Positions 25,301 through 34,104 of a stretch of DNA of 64,000 nt are shown piece by piece. A program made the translations under genes and the position numbers. The notes under the pieces were generated by a model. It was not told the DNA's origin and made no database searches. It worked only from the letters and a program-made list of their open reading frames with translations. The stretch covers positions 4,738,001-4,802,000 of the forward strand of contig NC_089735.1 of the NCBI RefSeq assembly GCF_035083965.1. Direction: 5' to 3'. Source of the stretch: Branchiostoma lanceolatum. Its lineage: Eukaryota; Chordata; Leptocardii; Amphioxiformes; Branchiostomatidae. The first letter of the stretch is position 1, and every line of letters starts with the position of its first letter.

Positions 25301-25915
25301 TTAGTGCTGCTAGTTTTGTCAGTGGGTCTGAAAGTACTGCAAAGCAGTATGGTCAAGGGGGTGAAGTCTGCCATCTCTGATTGAATTGTTTTTCTTCAGC
25401 TGGATATGACAGATGAGCAGCTGACTGAGAACATTGACTGTATGATCAAGGCTGTCTGCACACACAAACCCCTCAGCTTTGGTACGTTCCCCGAATTCTG
25501 CATTTTGTACATGCTATTGTCCTAGACTGTAATGTGGTATTTTCTCTTTTTCTTTTGACAAGAGGTAGTTTATGTCTTACGAAAAATGAAGGTCAGATCA
25601 GAAGCAACATGTGATGAAGAGATATTTCGATTAAGCCTGAATGTCCAGGTATTTGATATTTTTTCTAATAATAACTCACTACATTTGGATCAATCTGTAA
25701 TTTACTCTTCAGTTGTTGTAGACAGTATTCCTCTTTGGTCTTTTATGGTACACAAATGTCAAAAGTTGCAGTTCATTGAAATTCATGATCAATCTTTTTT
25801 CTCTACAGGTCCATTTGTTACCAGAGCCATGATGCATGCAAAAGGAACTCCATCATACAAGTTCCATGTTGAACCTTTCCTTCCCGAAGAGCCAAAAGAC
25901 GATGAGCTTAAGTAA
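19328..25915 (+). CDS. MRPL1: Mitochondrial large-subunit ribosomal protein L1 (uL1m), complete
   Basis: Component of the mitochondrial 39S ribosomal subunit; L1-family proteins form the flexible L1 stalk that handles deacylated tRNA. Ten exons: 19328-19367, 19880-19994, 20897-21001, 22582-22714, 23263-23343, 23521-23592, 23910-24021, 24734-24858, 25400-25481 and 25809-25915. All have GT-AG borders and compatible phases, giving 323 aa (human about 325). The basic, acid-poor N-terminus (MAAPCRNARALVT) fits a mitochondrial presequence. L1-family matches include KKVEPFVGSVHLPHTI, GAHIVGGLELIQE, FDYCVSVPNLIPDLQVLKKK, VGHDIPFMVDLW, LDMTDEQLTENID and the end PFVTRAMMH...EEPKDDELK. Splice sites are assigned by eye; exons 1 and 2 are least conserved and least certain. 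The introns hold MITEs, a hairpin and tRNA-derived repeats. It is divergent from CNOT6 and convergent with DNAJC12. Confidence 0.93.
19506..19559. repeat. Perfect 20-bp hairpin in MRPL1 intron 1
   Basis: ATGATAAACAGAGATAGAAT (19506-19525) is followed after a 14-base loop by its exact reverse complement (19540-19559). Pairing stops abruptly on both sides. It is shorter than a usual pre-miRNA stem. Confidence 0.8.
20352..20502. mobile_element. Palindromic MITE in MRPL1 intron 2
   Basis: Arms of about 70 bp: the left arm is taccctggactgccagagat and onward to gcgacaccatctag, and the right arm is its near reverse complement, ending ctggcagtccagggtg. Flanking sequences gatggtggc (20343-20351) and gatggtgat (20503-20511) match at 7 of 9 positions, suggesting a 9-bp target duplication. 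Confidence 0.75.
21066..21088. repeat. (ATCA)n microsatellite
   Basis: More than five uninterrupted ATCA units just downstream of MRPL1 exon 3, in intron 3. Confidence 0.85.
21601..21671 (+). repeat. tRNA-like SINE head / tRNA pseudogene
   Basis: Has a box A-like tagccaggtggtaattg and a clear B box GGTTCAATTCC inside a perfect T-arm (ccggg/cccgg). The flanks that should form the acceptor stem do not pair, so this is not an intact tRNA gene. It is probably the head of a tRNA-derived SINE in MRPL1 intron 3. Confidence 0.6.
22783..22862. repeat. Short inverted repeat in MRPL1 intron 4
   Basis: tagcctggatgccagacccc with aatctctaaaat is mirrored about 25 bases later by attttagagattgg and aggtccggcatc. 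It begins TAGCCTGGA like the MITE at 16804, but the matching right end is missing. Confidence 0.55.
23397..23473 (+). repeat. tRNA-like sequence filling MRPL1 intron 5
   Basis: A 77-base tRNA-like unit with a 5-bp acceptor pairing (GTGGC at 23397-23401 with GCCAC at 23469-23473), a box A-like tagtcctgtggttaggg and a B box-like GGGTCAAATCC. The whole intron is only 177 bases (23344-23520). Acceptor positions 6-7 do not pair, so it is probably a tRNA-derived SINE remnant. Confidence 0.5.
24079..24492. mobile_element. Diverged MITE, GGGGTGGGTAC family, in MRPL1 intron 7
   Basis: Starts GGGGTGGGTACCAGTAC and shares ordered interior similarity with 4009-4470 (gacgttagctgtaaatcat, ttaaaggatgagt, gatcaggttcagacctg). 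The right end is decayed. Confidence 0.55.
24561..24694. mobile_element. Palindromic MITE in MRPL1 intron 7
   Basis: Ends AGAGGTTTC/GAAACCTCT, arms of about 60 bp including agtagtggccaggatttt and its inverted copy, and loop near ctctgccgcagaacacatc. It ends about 40 bp before exon 8. Followed directly by gcttggagatta, the end motif of another MITE (see 28179). Confidence 0.65.
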
Positions 25916-26103
25916 CAACTGGACTTATGTAATTGATAGCTAGAAGGGGCATGTGTAGCTGAACCTTCTTGTACTTCACAGCTCTGAAGGAATGCTCTTT
26001 CATACTGACAGAGGGAAGAACTGTAGATGATTACCGGTGTGCACAAGTTTGTTGACAATGTTTTTGTCCTACAATCTGGAAGAATGGTGAAAAACAGTGG
26101 AAA

Positions 26104-26109
26104 AATAAA
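26104..26109 (+). terminator. MRPL1 poly(A) signal
   Basis: AATAAA 189 bases after the MRPL1 stop codon, within gaaaaataaaagtt. First canonical signal downstream. Confidence 0.65.
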
Positions 26110-27041
26110 AGTTATCAGGACACAAGATTTATTTGTGTGGACTTAAATAGTGGGACAGAAGTCACTCTTCCTAGATGATCCAGTGGAAATTTCAACTCTA
26201 CAGACAACTTCAGTTAATTCAGGTGTATCTATAAGTCTGCCCAAGGAGGTTAAACCTGCCATACTTACTTACTTATCCTCCTTGTCCCTGTGGCCACTTT
26301 TTCTTCCATCTGGGTCTGTCCTGTGCCACAGTCTGAGCTAATCGCCAGGAGAGCCCCATGGATGCCAGGTCGTATGACACTGCTCTCCTCCATGTGGTTT
26401 TGGGGTCCTCCCTTTTTCTTTTACCATCAGGTCGCAAGTCTAGGGCGACCTTAGTCTACCGTAGTACAGGATATATTAAACTCTACTTTTGTCTCAGAAG
26501 TGGTATTTATTATGTAGAGTATACAGTGCAGTATATGTTCTCCAAAAGGATGCTATTAATAAATTACTCTTTATTACTCTGCAATTAACGACAAGAAGTT
26601 CTGGAGAGCAAACTTCACTTGCTACACCACTTAGAGGAGGACCGATGATGATGATGAATAAAGTACTCCCTTTTTACGGAATACAGAGCAGTAAGAGCAA
26701 CTACCTCTCAGGATACATGTAAATCCCCAGTTACATATGGCCTCCTGACCTTCCCTCAACCATGGTTGGGAGTAGTTCGGGAGCTAGGTCGGCTGTAGTC
26801 AGTGCGGTTGGCTGGTAATCGGCTGCTGTTCAAAACATTTGGCTGTGTATGGGAGGTCTGGAATGGGTTGGCTGGTGCTTGACTGGTGGTTGGGAGTAAG
26901 TCAGTGGCTGTCAAGGTGTGATTGGGAGTCAAAGTTGACGAGTCAGACTGCTCCCGACCTACGGCCAACCTTGTAGTGGTTGGGAGCCATGTTCAGCTAC
27001 AGCTGTATGTGAAACCAGGGCTTAAGCATGTGCTCTGTGAT

Positions 27042-27071
27042 ACCAAGGAGGTTATATAAAACCTCCTTGGT
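27042..27071. repeat. ACCAAGGAGGTT hairpin
   Basis: ACCAAGGAGGTT, a 6-base atataa loop, then AACCTCCTTGGT: perfect 12-bp arms. Related imperfect copies occur at 33668-33692 and 55214-55238. It lies near the inferred DNAJC12 3' end. Confidence 0.7.
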
Positions 27072-27131
27072 GAAACGAACATTATTGGTAAGGCAGGACA
27101 CTGAAACATAGTATACCAATAGGAACACTAT

Positions 27132-27137
27132 TTTATT
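27132..27137 (-). terminator. Candidate DNAJC12 poly(A) signal
   Basis: TTTATT on the plus strand gives AATAAA on the minus strand, about 660 bases after the DNAJC12 stop. No closer canonical signal was noticed. Confidence 0.45.
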
Positions 27138-27795
27138 AGCAGCATAACTTGAACAAACACAGTATTGGTGGCTACCACCACTCATGACTACCAAGTTGTT
27201 ACAAAGGCAAAATAATTATTTGTGTACAGTTTAATAGTTACCCTCTATGGGTGCATCCTGTCACCCAAATGGCACTGGTACCCTGGTTAGCTAGCTACAC
27301 TACTACAGGTGAAACCTTCATCACTAACTGTTACAGTTGAGGTATCCTGTCTTTCAGCAGTCTTGAGTACACCATTCACCATTACATAATGTAAATGCAG
27401 CCATGTTACATAAACTATCAAGTGCCTGGGACTTTCACCTGTGGTTCAAGTCTTTTGGCAACTGTCTTGTAACATCCCAAATTCAACACACAAAAAATGA
27501 CACATTATAATTTAATAGCACATACTCTGTAGTACTGAGCATAAATACAACACAGGACAATGTTATTTGATAAAGCTAAATACAACATCAACTATAAGAA
27601 CACAAAGATTACCTACTTAGTATCTTAAACTGTATTGAGCAACAAATAAGATACCTGAATGGAGACATACACATATGCATAACTGGTAGTCCCTATACAA
27701 TATAATGACACTTGACAACTTGAGTAGAAATTGCATCTCAAGTGAATCTGCCAAATGAAAAGCACTCCCCCATACTGGTCATGGGAGTATTGCAG

Positions 27796-30700
27796 TTATA
27801 TCTCGTAATTCCTGAATTTCCGGAGTGTCTCATTTGGCGACTGGGTGGACCAGCATCCCCCTCTCGACCAGGCTGGAAAAATTAAGAACAAGTTTGCCTG
27901 CTGAATTATACTGAAAACCTTAGAGATGTAGTGTATTGTTAGGGCTATCTTATAAAAAGATGGTTTTGGGTATTTGTATCTGGCAACAATTTGATAGACA
28001 ATAATGATGGCATTCATTGTAAAGCTACCAATCTCCCCCTCCCTACCCCCTTTTTTCCTAAGTGTAGAACTTAGTTAATACGATAAATCTTGAAATGTTT
28101 GCAGTGTTTGTTTTTTTAGTGTCCTGGGGACCTCTCACTTGTACTACAGAACAGCTTCAACTGCAAAGTTACACACTATAATCTCCAAGCAGATCTTCAC
28201 CGAAAATCGTATATGCTAGCCAGAGAAGGTCCAGTCAGCCAGAGAGGGTCCAATCATCCCGGTACCCTCTCTGGCTGACTAGACCTTCTCTGGCTAGCGT
28301 ATACGATTTTCGGTGAAGATCTGCTTGGAGATTAACATACTACACTAAACGCTCCCCTTCTACTGTGAAATTAAGTTCCCACAAAACTAAATGAATTTAC
28401 AGTATTAAATTTTAACCCATTCCTTTCAGATTAGTCTGCGTAGGAGTATGCCCTCTTTACCAGTGGTGTACAATGGATCAAGCCTCATACAGCTTCATCA
28501 TCATCATCATCATACATCCGTAGAAATTCTTTCTCCGGTGAGGTAAACTAGATAAAGCAATTCCAGTACTTTTTGTCCTTCATGGCCGACACCAATGAAG
28601 AGCCTTATAACACAATTTTATGTAATGACAGTTATGACACAGCTTACAACTTCTGTGATACATACGTATGGTTGAAGCCTGTGCTGAATGTGAGGGCTCT
28701 GCAAACACTCGTAGTTTCTTGCTTGGAGAGTGATGCTCTTGTGAGTGGGCAGCACCTCTTTCAGACTCTACATTGATTAAAAAATATGCTTTAATTTGCC
28801 ATGTAAAATACTAATTCCTATATGTATTTTACAGTGAGTGAGTTCAAAGCAATACATCATTACCTTTGACATGAACAGGAAAGAAGAAGCCAGTTGTTGC
28901 ATAATTGCAAAAACCTCACCTGAAGTTCTACCTTTAGATTGACTTGAACGTTTTGAGACCCCTTGCTCTGATTGGTTGCTTGCATCTTCATTTCTTTCTT
29001 CTGATTGGTCAGAGTGAGGCTTGTTATCCAGCATCGGATCCTTCTTAGTTGTCATGGCCCAGTGCATGGACTACATGGAGTACACGGATTAAGAACCAAT
29101 GAATCTTGCCAGCATTATTCAACTTGTTCTACATTATTGCCATTACCAGCGAGAGCTGCCTAGGCTGACCCAGTGTAATGATGTATCTCATTGTCAATAA
29201 ATACAAATACATTATTACATACATGTACATGTAGTAGTAGTAGTATCCAGTATTAGATTATACTGCTGCAGGGTTCCCTGACGCAGGGAAAGGCAGCAGT
29301 CAGCCAGTCTTCACACAGCGCCTGATGATGTACTATGAATTCTTAAAAGATTGTATACATGTTTTAGGGATGTATCTATAGCTCAACTGGTAGCAGCCTC
29401 ACAGTTGAGCTCCTGGTTCCAATTAGTTGCTAACTGGGAGACCCAGTTCAATGCTGAGTCAGGACATCTGTTGGGGCTGCACCCATCTTTCAGAGGAAGT
29501 AAAATGGGGGTCCTGTGTTATAGGAGGTGCCTCAAGCACGTCATAGGTAAAGAGGAAGGGCTAGCAACCCCTCAAAGTACAAATATACCCTGCTACTGAA
29601 ACAGCAAGAAAACTTGCTTCCCTATGTGCCACAAGGCACTATGAGGACCTGAACGAACGAACACATGACTAAACACATCAAAACACCTGTAATAGACATA
29701 CATTGTATATCCTTGACAGAGTGGAAGAAGCTTGCTGCCTTACAAGACCTGGCCCAGGAGCTTTAAGTGAAGTAACAGGAGATAAAGACTGTAACTCACA
29801 GTGTGCACGGACTTGCCCATAGACACCCACTGTTGGTACGGCATGGCAATACCACTCCGGCGCCAGTGGTCATACTTGGCCCGACTCTCTTCATTGACCA
29901 GAACTTCCCTTGCTTGCTGAAGTCTCTGATATCTTTCAGCTACCATATCATGGACATAACAAAAGTCTTTTAAAACTGTACACTACAGATTGGTTTAAGA
30001 GGGCCTGCATGGGGGGGTCCCGACAACGCTCTACGCTAAATTCGGAGGGCCGGCTAAGTAATACGTTAAATTCAGAAAGCCTCCCTACGCTCTACGCTAA
30101 ATTCAGAAAGCCTCCCTACGCTCTACGCTAAATTCAGAAAGCCCTCCCTACGCTCTACGCTTAATTATGGAGTGGGCGGCAACGCTCTACGTAAAATTAA
30201 AACGGCCGATTACGCTCTACGTAAAAGGGGCATGTAGGCCCTCGTTTAAGAGTCACAGCTGAAAACTGAATAGCCAGCCCATCTTGGTCAAAACATAGAA
30301 ATTCAGAATATTGACCAGACTGCATCCACTATTTAAACACAGCCATTTCCATAGACAGCTAGGATCAGTCTTTTGCAGTTGTGAAGCAAGTTATGGTACA
30401 TTCTGAATAGGCAATTCATTTTAATCCTCATATCTTACACCATGCCTTTGATGTTCGATCTCAAGATTAATTTGTAATTTGAATTGTCATCTGAAAACTG
30501 ATTCACTTAATTTTCCAAAGATGATTTGCCAATAGATACCCATACATGTAACGTTGGGTAACCTAAATTCGGGATTTTTCCGATAATGGTTGACTGAAAT
30601 CAATCTAGCAGAACAATAAACCATCCTTTTTTTCTATAATTCTGTCAGTATCATGTACTATCTTTGCACTAATCATATATATGGTAGATTTTGTCTCTAG

Positions 30701-32840
30701 TCGTGCTGACACCATAATATTTCAACTTGAAACTACCGTCCGCCGCACGCACAATGACAGTGTTGTCGGACAGGGGGGCACATTAATTCGGGAGAGAAGA
30801 TTCGTCTTGAATATCTTACCGCTAATCACATTTTATACAGCAGCTATTCGTTCCATCCTTGGCTTGAGGAGAGTGCTATGGATATAGACGTGTCCAAGTA
30901 AAAAAAAATACACAAAAAAACGGCCGTACCGCACACATCAGGCTAGTTCGGGAACAACCCGTGTGTTGAGTCGGTAGAACTTCACTCAAAGTCGGCCCAT
31001 CGTCATCATCGGGCAACGTGTAACGTTACATTATTCATGGTAAGTTAGCTGGATGCCGTAGCAATGGTAATACTACTATGTCCATGTGTTCCTTGTTGTG
31101 TTAGGAGCAAACTTTGAGGAAAATATCTTCCTCAGTCCACTATCACACGCAGCATTTAGACAAAAAAGTGTTCCTCACAAACCTTTGCCGTCTGCTTGAC
31201 AACAGGATTCTGGTTAACAATATGGCGGCGGGAAAATACACGTGCCGTAGGTTGTAGCAACAGAGAGGAGTTTTGATGATTGATCACACTTAGAGTCCAG
31301 TTGTAGGTTAGCAAAAGAGATTCTAATTAGTTGTCTTGTAAATAATTGTGTTTAGCAGGCAGGAGATGTGACATTTGTCTTATAAACCAGCGAACAACCG
31401 TGCAGTGTGAGTCTCCCACGAAGCCCCCAGACTCTGTCAATAAGGGACGGAGAGGTTTTGACGTCGCCAACTTCTAATGCATGGTTATCGAAGCTTTTCA
31501 GACAGTGTTCTGAATGCGTTAGTCTGTCAAGTTTGCATTTCTAGCGGTATTACTGATGTTGCATCTAGCACATATCCCTAAATACCCCGTTTTCGAAAAA
31601 TCCCGACTTTAAGTACCCCACGAATTTAGGTTACCCAACGTTACACCAGTCACAAATTTGGGAAGACACGGAGTAAGGCAATTTGAAAAATAAAACTTTT
31701 ACACCTTCTGAATAAACTTGTTGATTAAGAAGTTACTCATGTCAATTAAAGAGCATGCATCACAAGGAGTCCCCTAGTACATGTATCTTTATTTCTAGTA
31801 TACAGTTCATAGCTATAGACTGGTATATTTCAGTGTAAACCTAATTAGACCTCACAAATTCCCAGTGTCTTTCCAGATTTGAGAAGTATCTCACCTGCTT
31901 CTGGGTCATTTGGCTTCTTGTCAGGATGACAGTCCAGAGCCTTCAGCTTGAACTCCTGGTTAATCTGCTCTGTCTGAAAATAGCAACATCAAGACTCAGG
32001 TAGCAATTAGGCTATCATTGTTCTCCATGCATCAATATTTTTCATACAGAAGAAATGTATCACAGTATATTTATACAGTATGCATTCCAACAATAAAAAA
32101 ATTGTGTACTCTTCATTTGAACCACCTGATTGACCTGAATGATTATTCCAAGGACCATAGCTGACCATTCCACTGGCAACTGAGCCATGGACCTAGAGAC
32201 AAAATGACTTCACAGCCATGTAATTCCACCAGTAATTTGGATAGAAAGTGCAATGGCATGTTCTTTTAGCCTGTGTGCCATCGGATTACTATCAGGGCTC
32301 ACTTGCTACCCTGAAAAAATATTCCTGGTTAATTTTGCTCTGTCTGAAAACGGAAACTTCAGGACTCAGACTATCAGTATTCCCATGCATCATTACTTTT
32401 TTAATACAAAACATCAAACTCCAAGCAGATGTACTAGTGGCAAGACAGTATCCAAGGGCTGTCATTGGATACTGCCTTGTCATCTCCTCTGAGATAAACA
32501 AAACATTACGTTCAGATTCCATGTATTCCAAAAAGAAGAGAAAAAAATATTTGTGGTCCATCACTCTTCATTTGAACCAACCCATTGATTATTTCCAAGG
32601 ACAATGGATTGATAATAATTTCTCAAGAGATGAATTCCACAGCCATGGACCTAGAGACAAAATGACTTCACAGCCATGTAACGTAATTCAACAATAAACA
32701 GATATTGCAATGGCATGTTCTTCCCTGTGATCATAGAATTCTTTAAAAAGTCTTTAGCCTACCGTTGACTGCTCATCACATCCCAGAATCTTGTATAGGT
32801 CATCATCCTCATCCTTCTTGTAGCTGAAGATGGACTCCAT
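27796..32840 (-). CDS. DNAJC12: DnaJ homolog subfamily C member 12, complete
   Basis: J-domain co-chaperone of Hsp70/Hsc70; in vertebrates it assists folding of aromatic amino-acid hydroxylases. Five exons (minus strand): 32840-32763, 31973-31895, 29939-29800, 29070-28920 and 27872-27796, giving 174 aa (human 198). Visible: MESIFSYKKDEDDDLYKILG, helix II into the essential HPD motif (ALDCHPDKKPNDPEA), then RYQRLQQAREVLVNEESRAK and YDHWRRSGIAMPYQQWVSMG. Exon 4 (SMHWAMTTKKDPMLDNK) matches the vertebrate linker and is followed by an acidic, polar, low-complexity region. The last exon ends ETLRKFRNYEI*; the KFRNYEI terminus is highly conserved in DNAJC12. All borders are GT-AG with matching phases. 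The variable region is shorter than in vertebrates. Intron 1 carries a decayed duplication of exon 2. Head to head with SIRT1. Confidence 0.95.
28092..28404. mobile_element. ACTGTAAATGC-family MITE split by another MITE
   Basis: The left part (tgaaatgtttgcagtgtttg) and the right part (actgtgaaattaagttccc ... gaatttacagta) look like halves of one family member. They are separated by the palindromic element 28179-28334. The left boundary is uncertain. Lies in DNAJC12 intron 4. Confidence 0.5.
28179..28334. mobile_element. Palindromic MITE with TAATCTCCAAGCAG ends
   Basis: Nearly perfect 70-bp arms: the left arm begins TAATCTCCAAGCAGATCTTC and the right arm ends with the complement. Flanked by acacacta (28171-28178) and acatacta (28335-28342), matching at 7 of 8 positions, which suggests an 8-bp target duplication. 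The end motif ctccaagcag recurs at 24695, 32412 and 41873. Confidence 0.8.
29368..29660 (+). mobile_element. tRNA-derived SINE in DNAJC12 intron 3
   Basis: Begins with an almost ideal box A (TAGCTCAACTGGTAG), followed by B box-like motifs (tggttccaattag, cagttcaatgc). A body follows (ggggctgcacccatctttc) and the 3' end has gaacgaacgaac repeats. Inserted antisense to DNAJC12. Confidence 0.65.
30021..30226. repeat. Minisatellite, ctacgctctacgctaaattc unit
   Basis: About six units of roughly 33 bp, built on ctacgctctacgctaaattc followed by agaaagcctcc. The central units are nearly identical and the outer ones diverge (for example cggagggccggctaag). In DNAJC12 intron 2. Confidence 0.8.
30551..31641. 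mobile_element. TA-flanked inverted-repeat element, 1.1 kb
   Basis: Ends ACGTTGGGTAACCTAAATTC and the exact complement at 31621-31641, each followed by TA (30549-30550 and 31642-31643). The interior is CpG-richer than its surroundings and contains AATATGGCGGC (31219-31229, YY1-like) and CACGTG-type motifs. No transposase recognised. In DNAJC12 intron 2. Confidence 0.75.
31951..32723 (-). repeat. Imperfect tandem duplication including part of DNAJC12 exon 2
   Basis: Unit A (31951-32270) covers the 5' part of exon 2, its acceptor and adjoining intron. Unit B (about 32320-32723) repeats the same order: tcctggttaat..tgctctgtctgaaaa, then atcatt or atcagt with ccatgcatca, then gccatggacctagagacaaa and atgacttcacagccatgtaa, then gcaatggcatgttctt. 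The exon copy in unit B is broken and lacks the HPD region. Confidence 0.75.
32318..32345 (-). pseudogene. Decayed copy of DNAJC12 exon 2 (pseudo-exon)
   Basis: On the plus strand attcctggttaattttgctc then tgtctg, compared with ctcctggttaatctgctctg then tctg in the functional exon (31951-31975). The acceptor-side sequence is retained, but an extra base pair breaks the frame and the rest of the exon is unrecognisable. Confidence 0.55.
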
Positions 32841-33426
32841 CGATAGTTATTCTTGGGATAATCAGGTCCACAAGTCCGACAATGATGTGTCAACCTCAAA
32901 AGTTACAGTGGCTCCTACAGCGGTCCAACACTGAAGAAAGATGCCATGTTTGAGCAAGTTCAATCCATATGGTGTTTATAGGTAGTGATATTACAAAGTC
33001 ATGTATTTGTTATCAAAAATGTGGATGCTTCCTTTTGTAACAGAAAAAAATGACACCAAAGTATGAATGTCAAAGTATGGTGAGGTCAGGGTCCACTATA
33101 AGGTAGCCCCGGCAGCATCCTTTGATGATGTTTGCCTCGCATTTTTGCACCCAGAGCCAAGCTAATGAGCCTAACAATGATGCCACCATTGGCGACAATA
33201 CCAAAAGGACTATCTGCTAACATAGAAGCAGAAAGCAGATGTTAAAAGTGGCAGGATTGCACCGCCATACTAATCATAGTTAAATCACCTTGGTTAAATG
33301 TGCATCTTCATAACCAGCTTTTCAAAAGCTGCACCAGTGATGCAACTAATACGTATCGTCCTTGGTACAAAACACACCTGGGCTTTCCAGATGCGCTGCT
33401 GTAGATTATGCGTATCCGGACATCAT

Positions 33427-33499
33427 CACATATCGTGCACAATTGTGCAACCTTATTCCATGCCATGGAATAACATTGCACGATTGTGTGTGATATGTG
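33427..33499 (+). ncRNA. Pre-miRNA-like hairpin (candidate)
   Basis: Left arm 33427-33462 and right arm 33464-33499 can pair over 36 positions: 30 Watson-Crick pairs, 4 G-U wobbles and 2 adjacent mismatches, in a total of 73 bases. The wobbles exist only for the plus-strand transcript. The terminal ccatgccatgg would open to give a loop. It could equally be a MITE remnant. No expression evidence. Confidence 0.35.
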
Positions 33500-33940
33500 T
33501 GCCTAGTCCATACAATAAAGACAAATCAAGTAATGTTAGATAATGTATTTTTTTTTGTTTAGAAAATAGTCATTCCTTTCTCAGTTTCTGCTCCAAAACA
33601 TGCATTCCAGTCTGGCAGTATAAAATTTATGTCACCCTGGTTTCTGTATGACAAGGCAAGGTACAACCAAGGATTTGATCAAACCTCCTTGGTACAACGT
33701 GCACAGCTATGTGGACAAGGACAGTCTATTATCCTGTACTTATTGAACGTCATAACCTTGCCCTCAAGCCTTATATGGTGTCAGGGTCCGGAAGAGTCCC
33801 CTAATCTAAGTCAAGGTTGGGATCAGGTGCTCAGACAAGGATTTGTCCTGTGGCGTAGCAAATCTACACTGCACCGCTGCCCTTCATGACGTATGAATCC
33901 TTGTCCCTATAAAGAACAACACAAGACGTGAGTAGCTGAG

Positions 33941-34019
33941 TCACCTGTAAGACGCAGCACGAAAATCACGTATTGCACGTGAATCACCTGTAAGCTGTAG
34001 TACGTGATTCACCTGTAAG
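33941..34019 (+). promoter_or_regulatory. Three TCACCTGTAAG repeats with an E-box, upstream of SIRT1
   Basis: TCACCTGTAAG occurs at 33941-33951, 33984-33994 and 34009-34019. CACGTG lies at 33976-33981. CACCTG is the core recognised by Snail/ZEB and some bHLH factors. The cluster is 86-164 bases before the SIRT1 start codon. Confidence 0.45.
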
Positions 34020-34104
34020 TTGTTTACACCCCCAAACCCGGAAGTGGTACCTGCCGAATGTCCCACCATGCAGTGCGCGCGCAGGAGGAAATTTAACTTC
34101 CACT

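Larger units (their letters stand above)
25916..27795. other. MRPL1-DNAJC12 convergent intergenic region
   Basis: Contains the MRPL1 3' UTR and poly(A) signal (26104-26109) and the DNAJC12 3' UTR. Between them, 26755-26960 is a degenerate low-complexity stretch rich in ggttgggag and ggctgg, and 26270-26460 looks like a decayed repeat of unknown class. No coding exon was recognised. Confidence 0.5.
32841..34104. promoter_or_regulatory. Divergent intergenic region between DNAJC12 and SIRT1
   Basis: 1.26 kb between the two start codons, so both promoters must lie here unless unseen 5' exons intervene. The right end, before SIRT1, is CpG-richer and holds an ETS-like CCGGAAGT (34038-34045), a gcgcgcgc stretch (34074-34083), a CACGTG E-box and three CACCTG motifs. 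A long hairpin sits at 33427-33499. Confidence 0.5.

Noticed and set aside
26270-26470. Possible retrotransposon remnant after MRPL1
   Set aside because: Composition and several phrases look repeat-like, but no reading frame or end structure allowed classification.
32412-32473. Local hairpin (gacagtatccaa / ttggatactgcc) in DNAJC12 intron 1
   Set aside because: Short arms inside the duplicated region with no further support; not called as a separate element or RNA.
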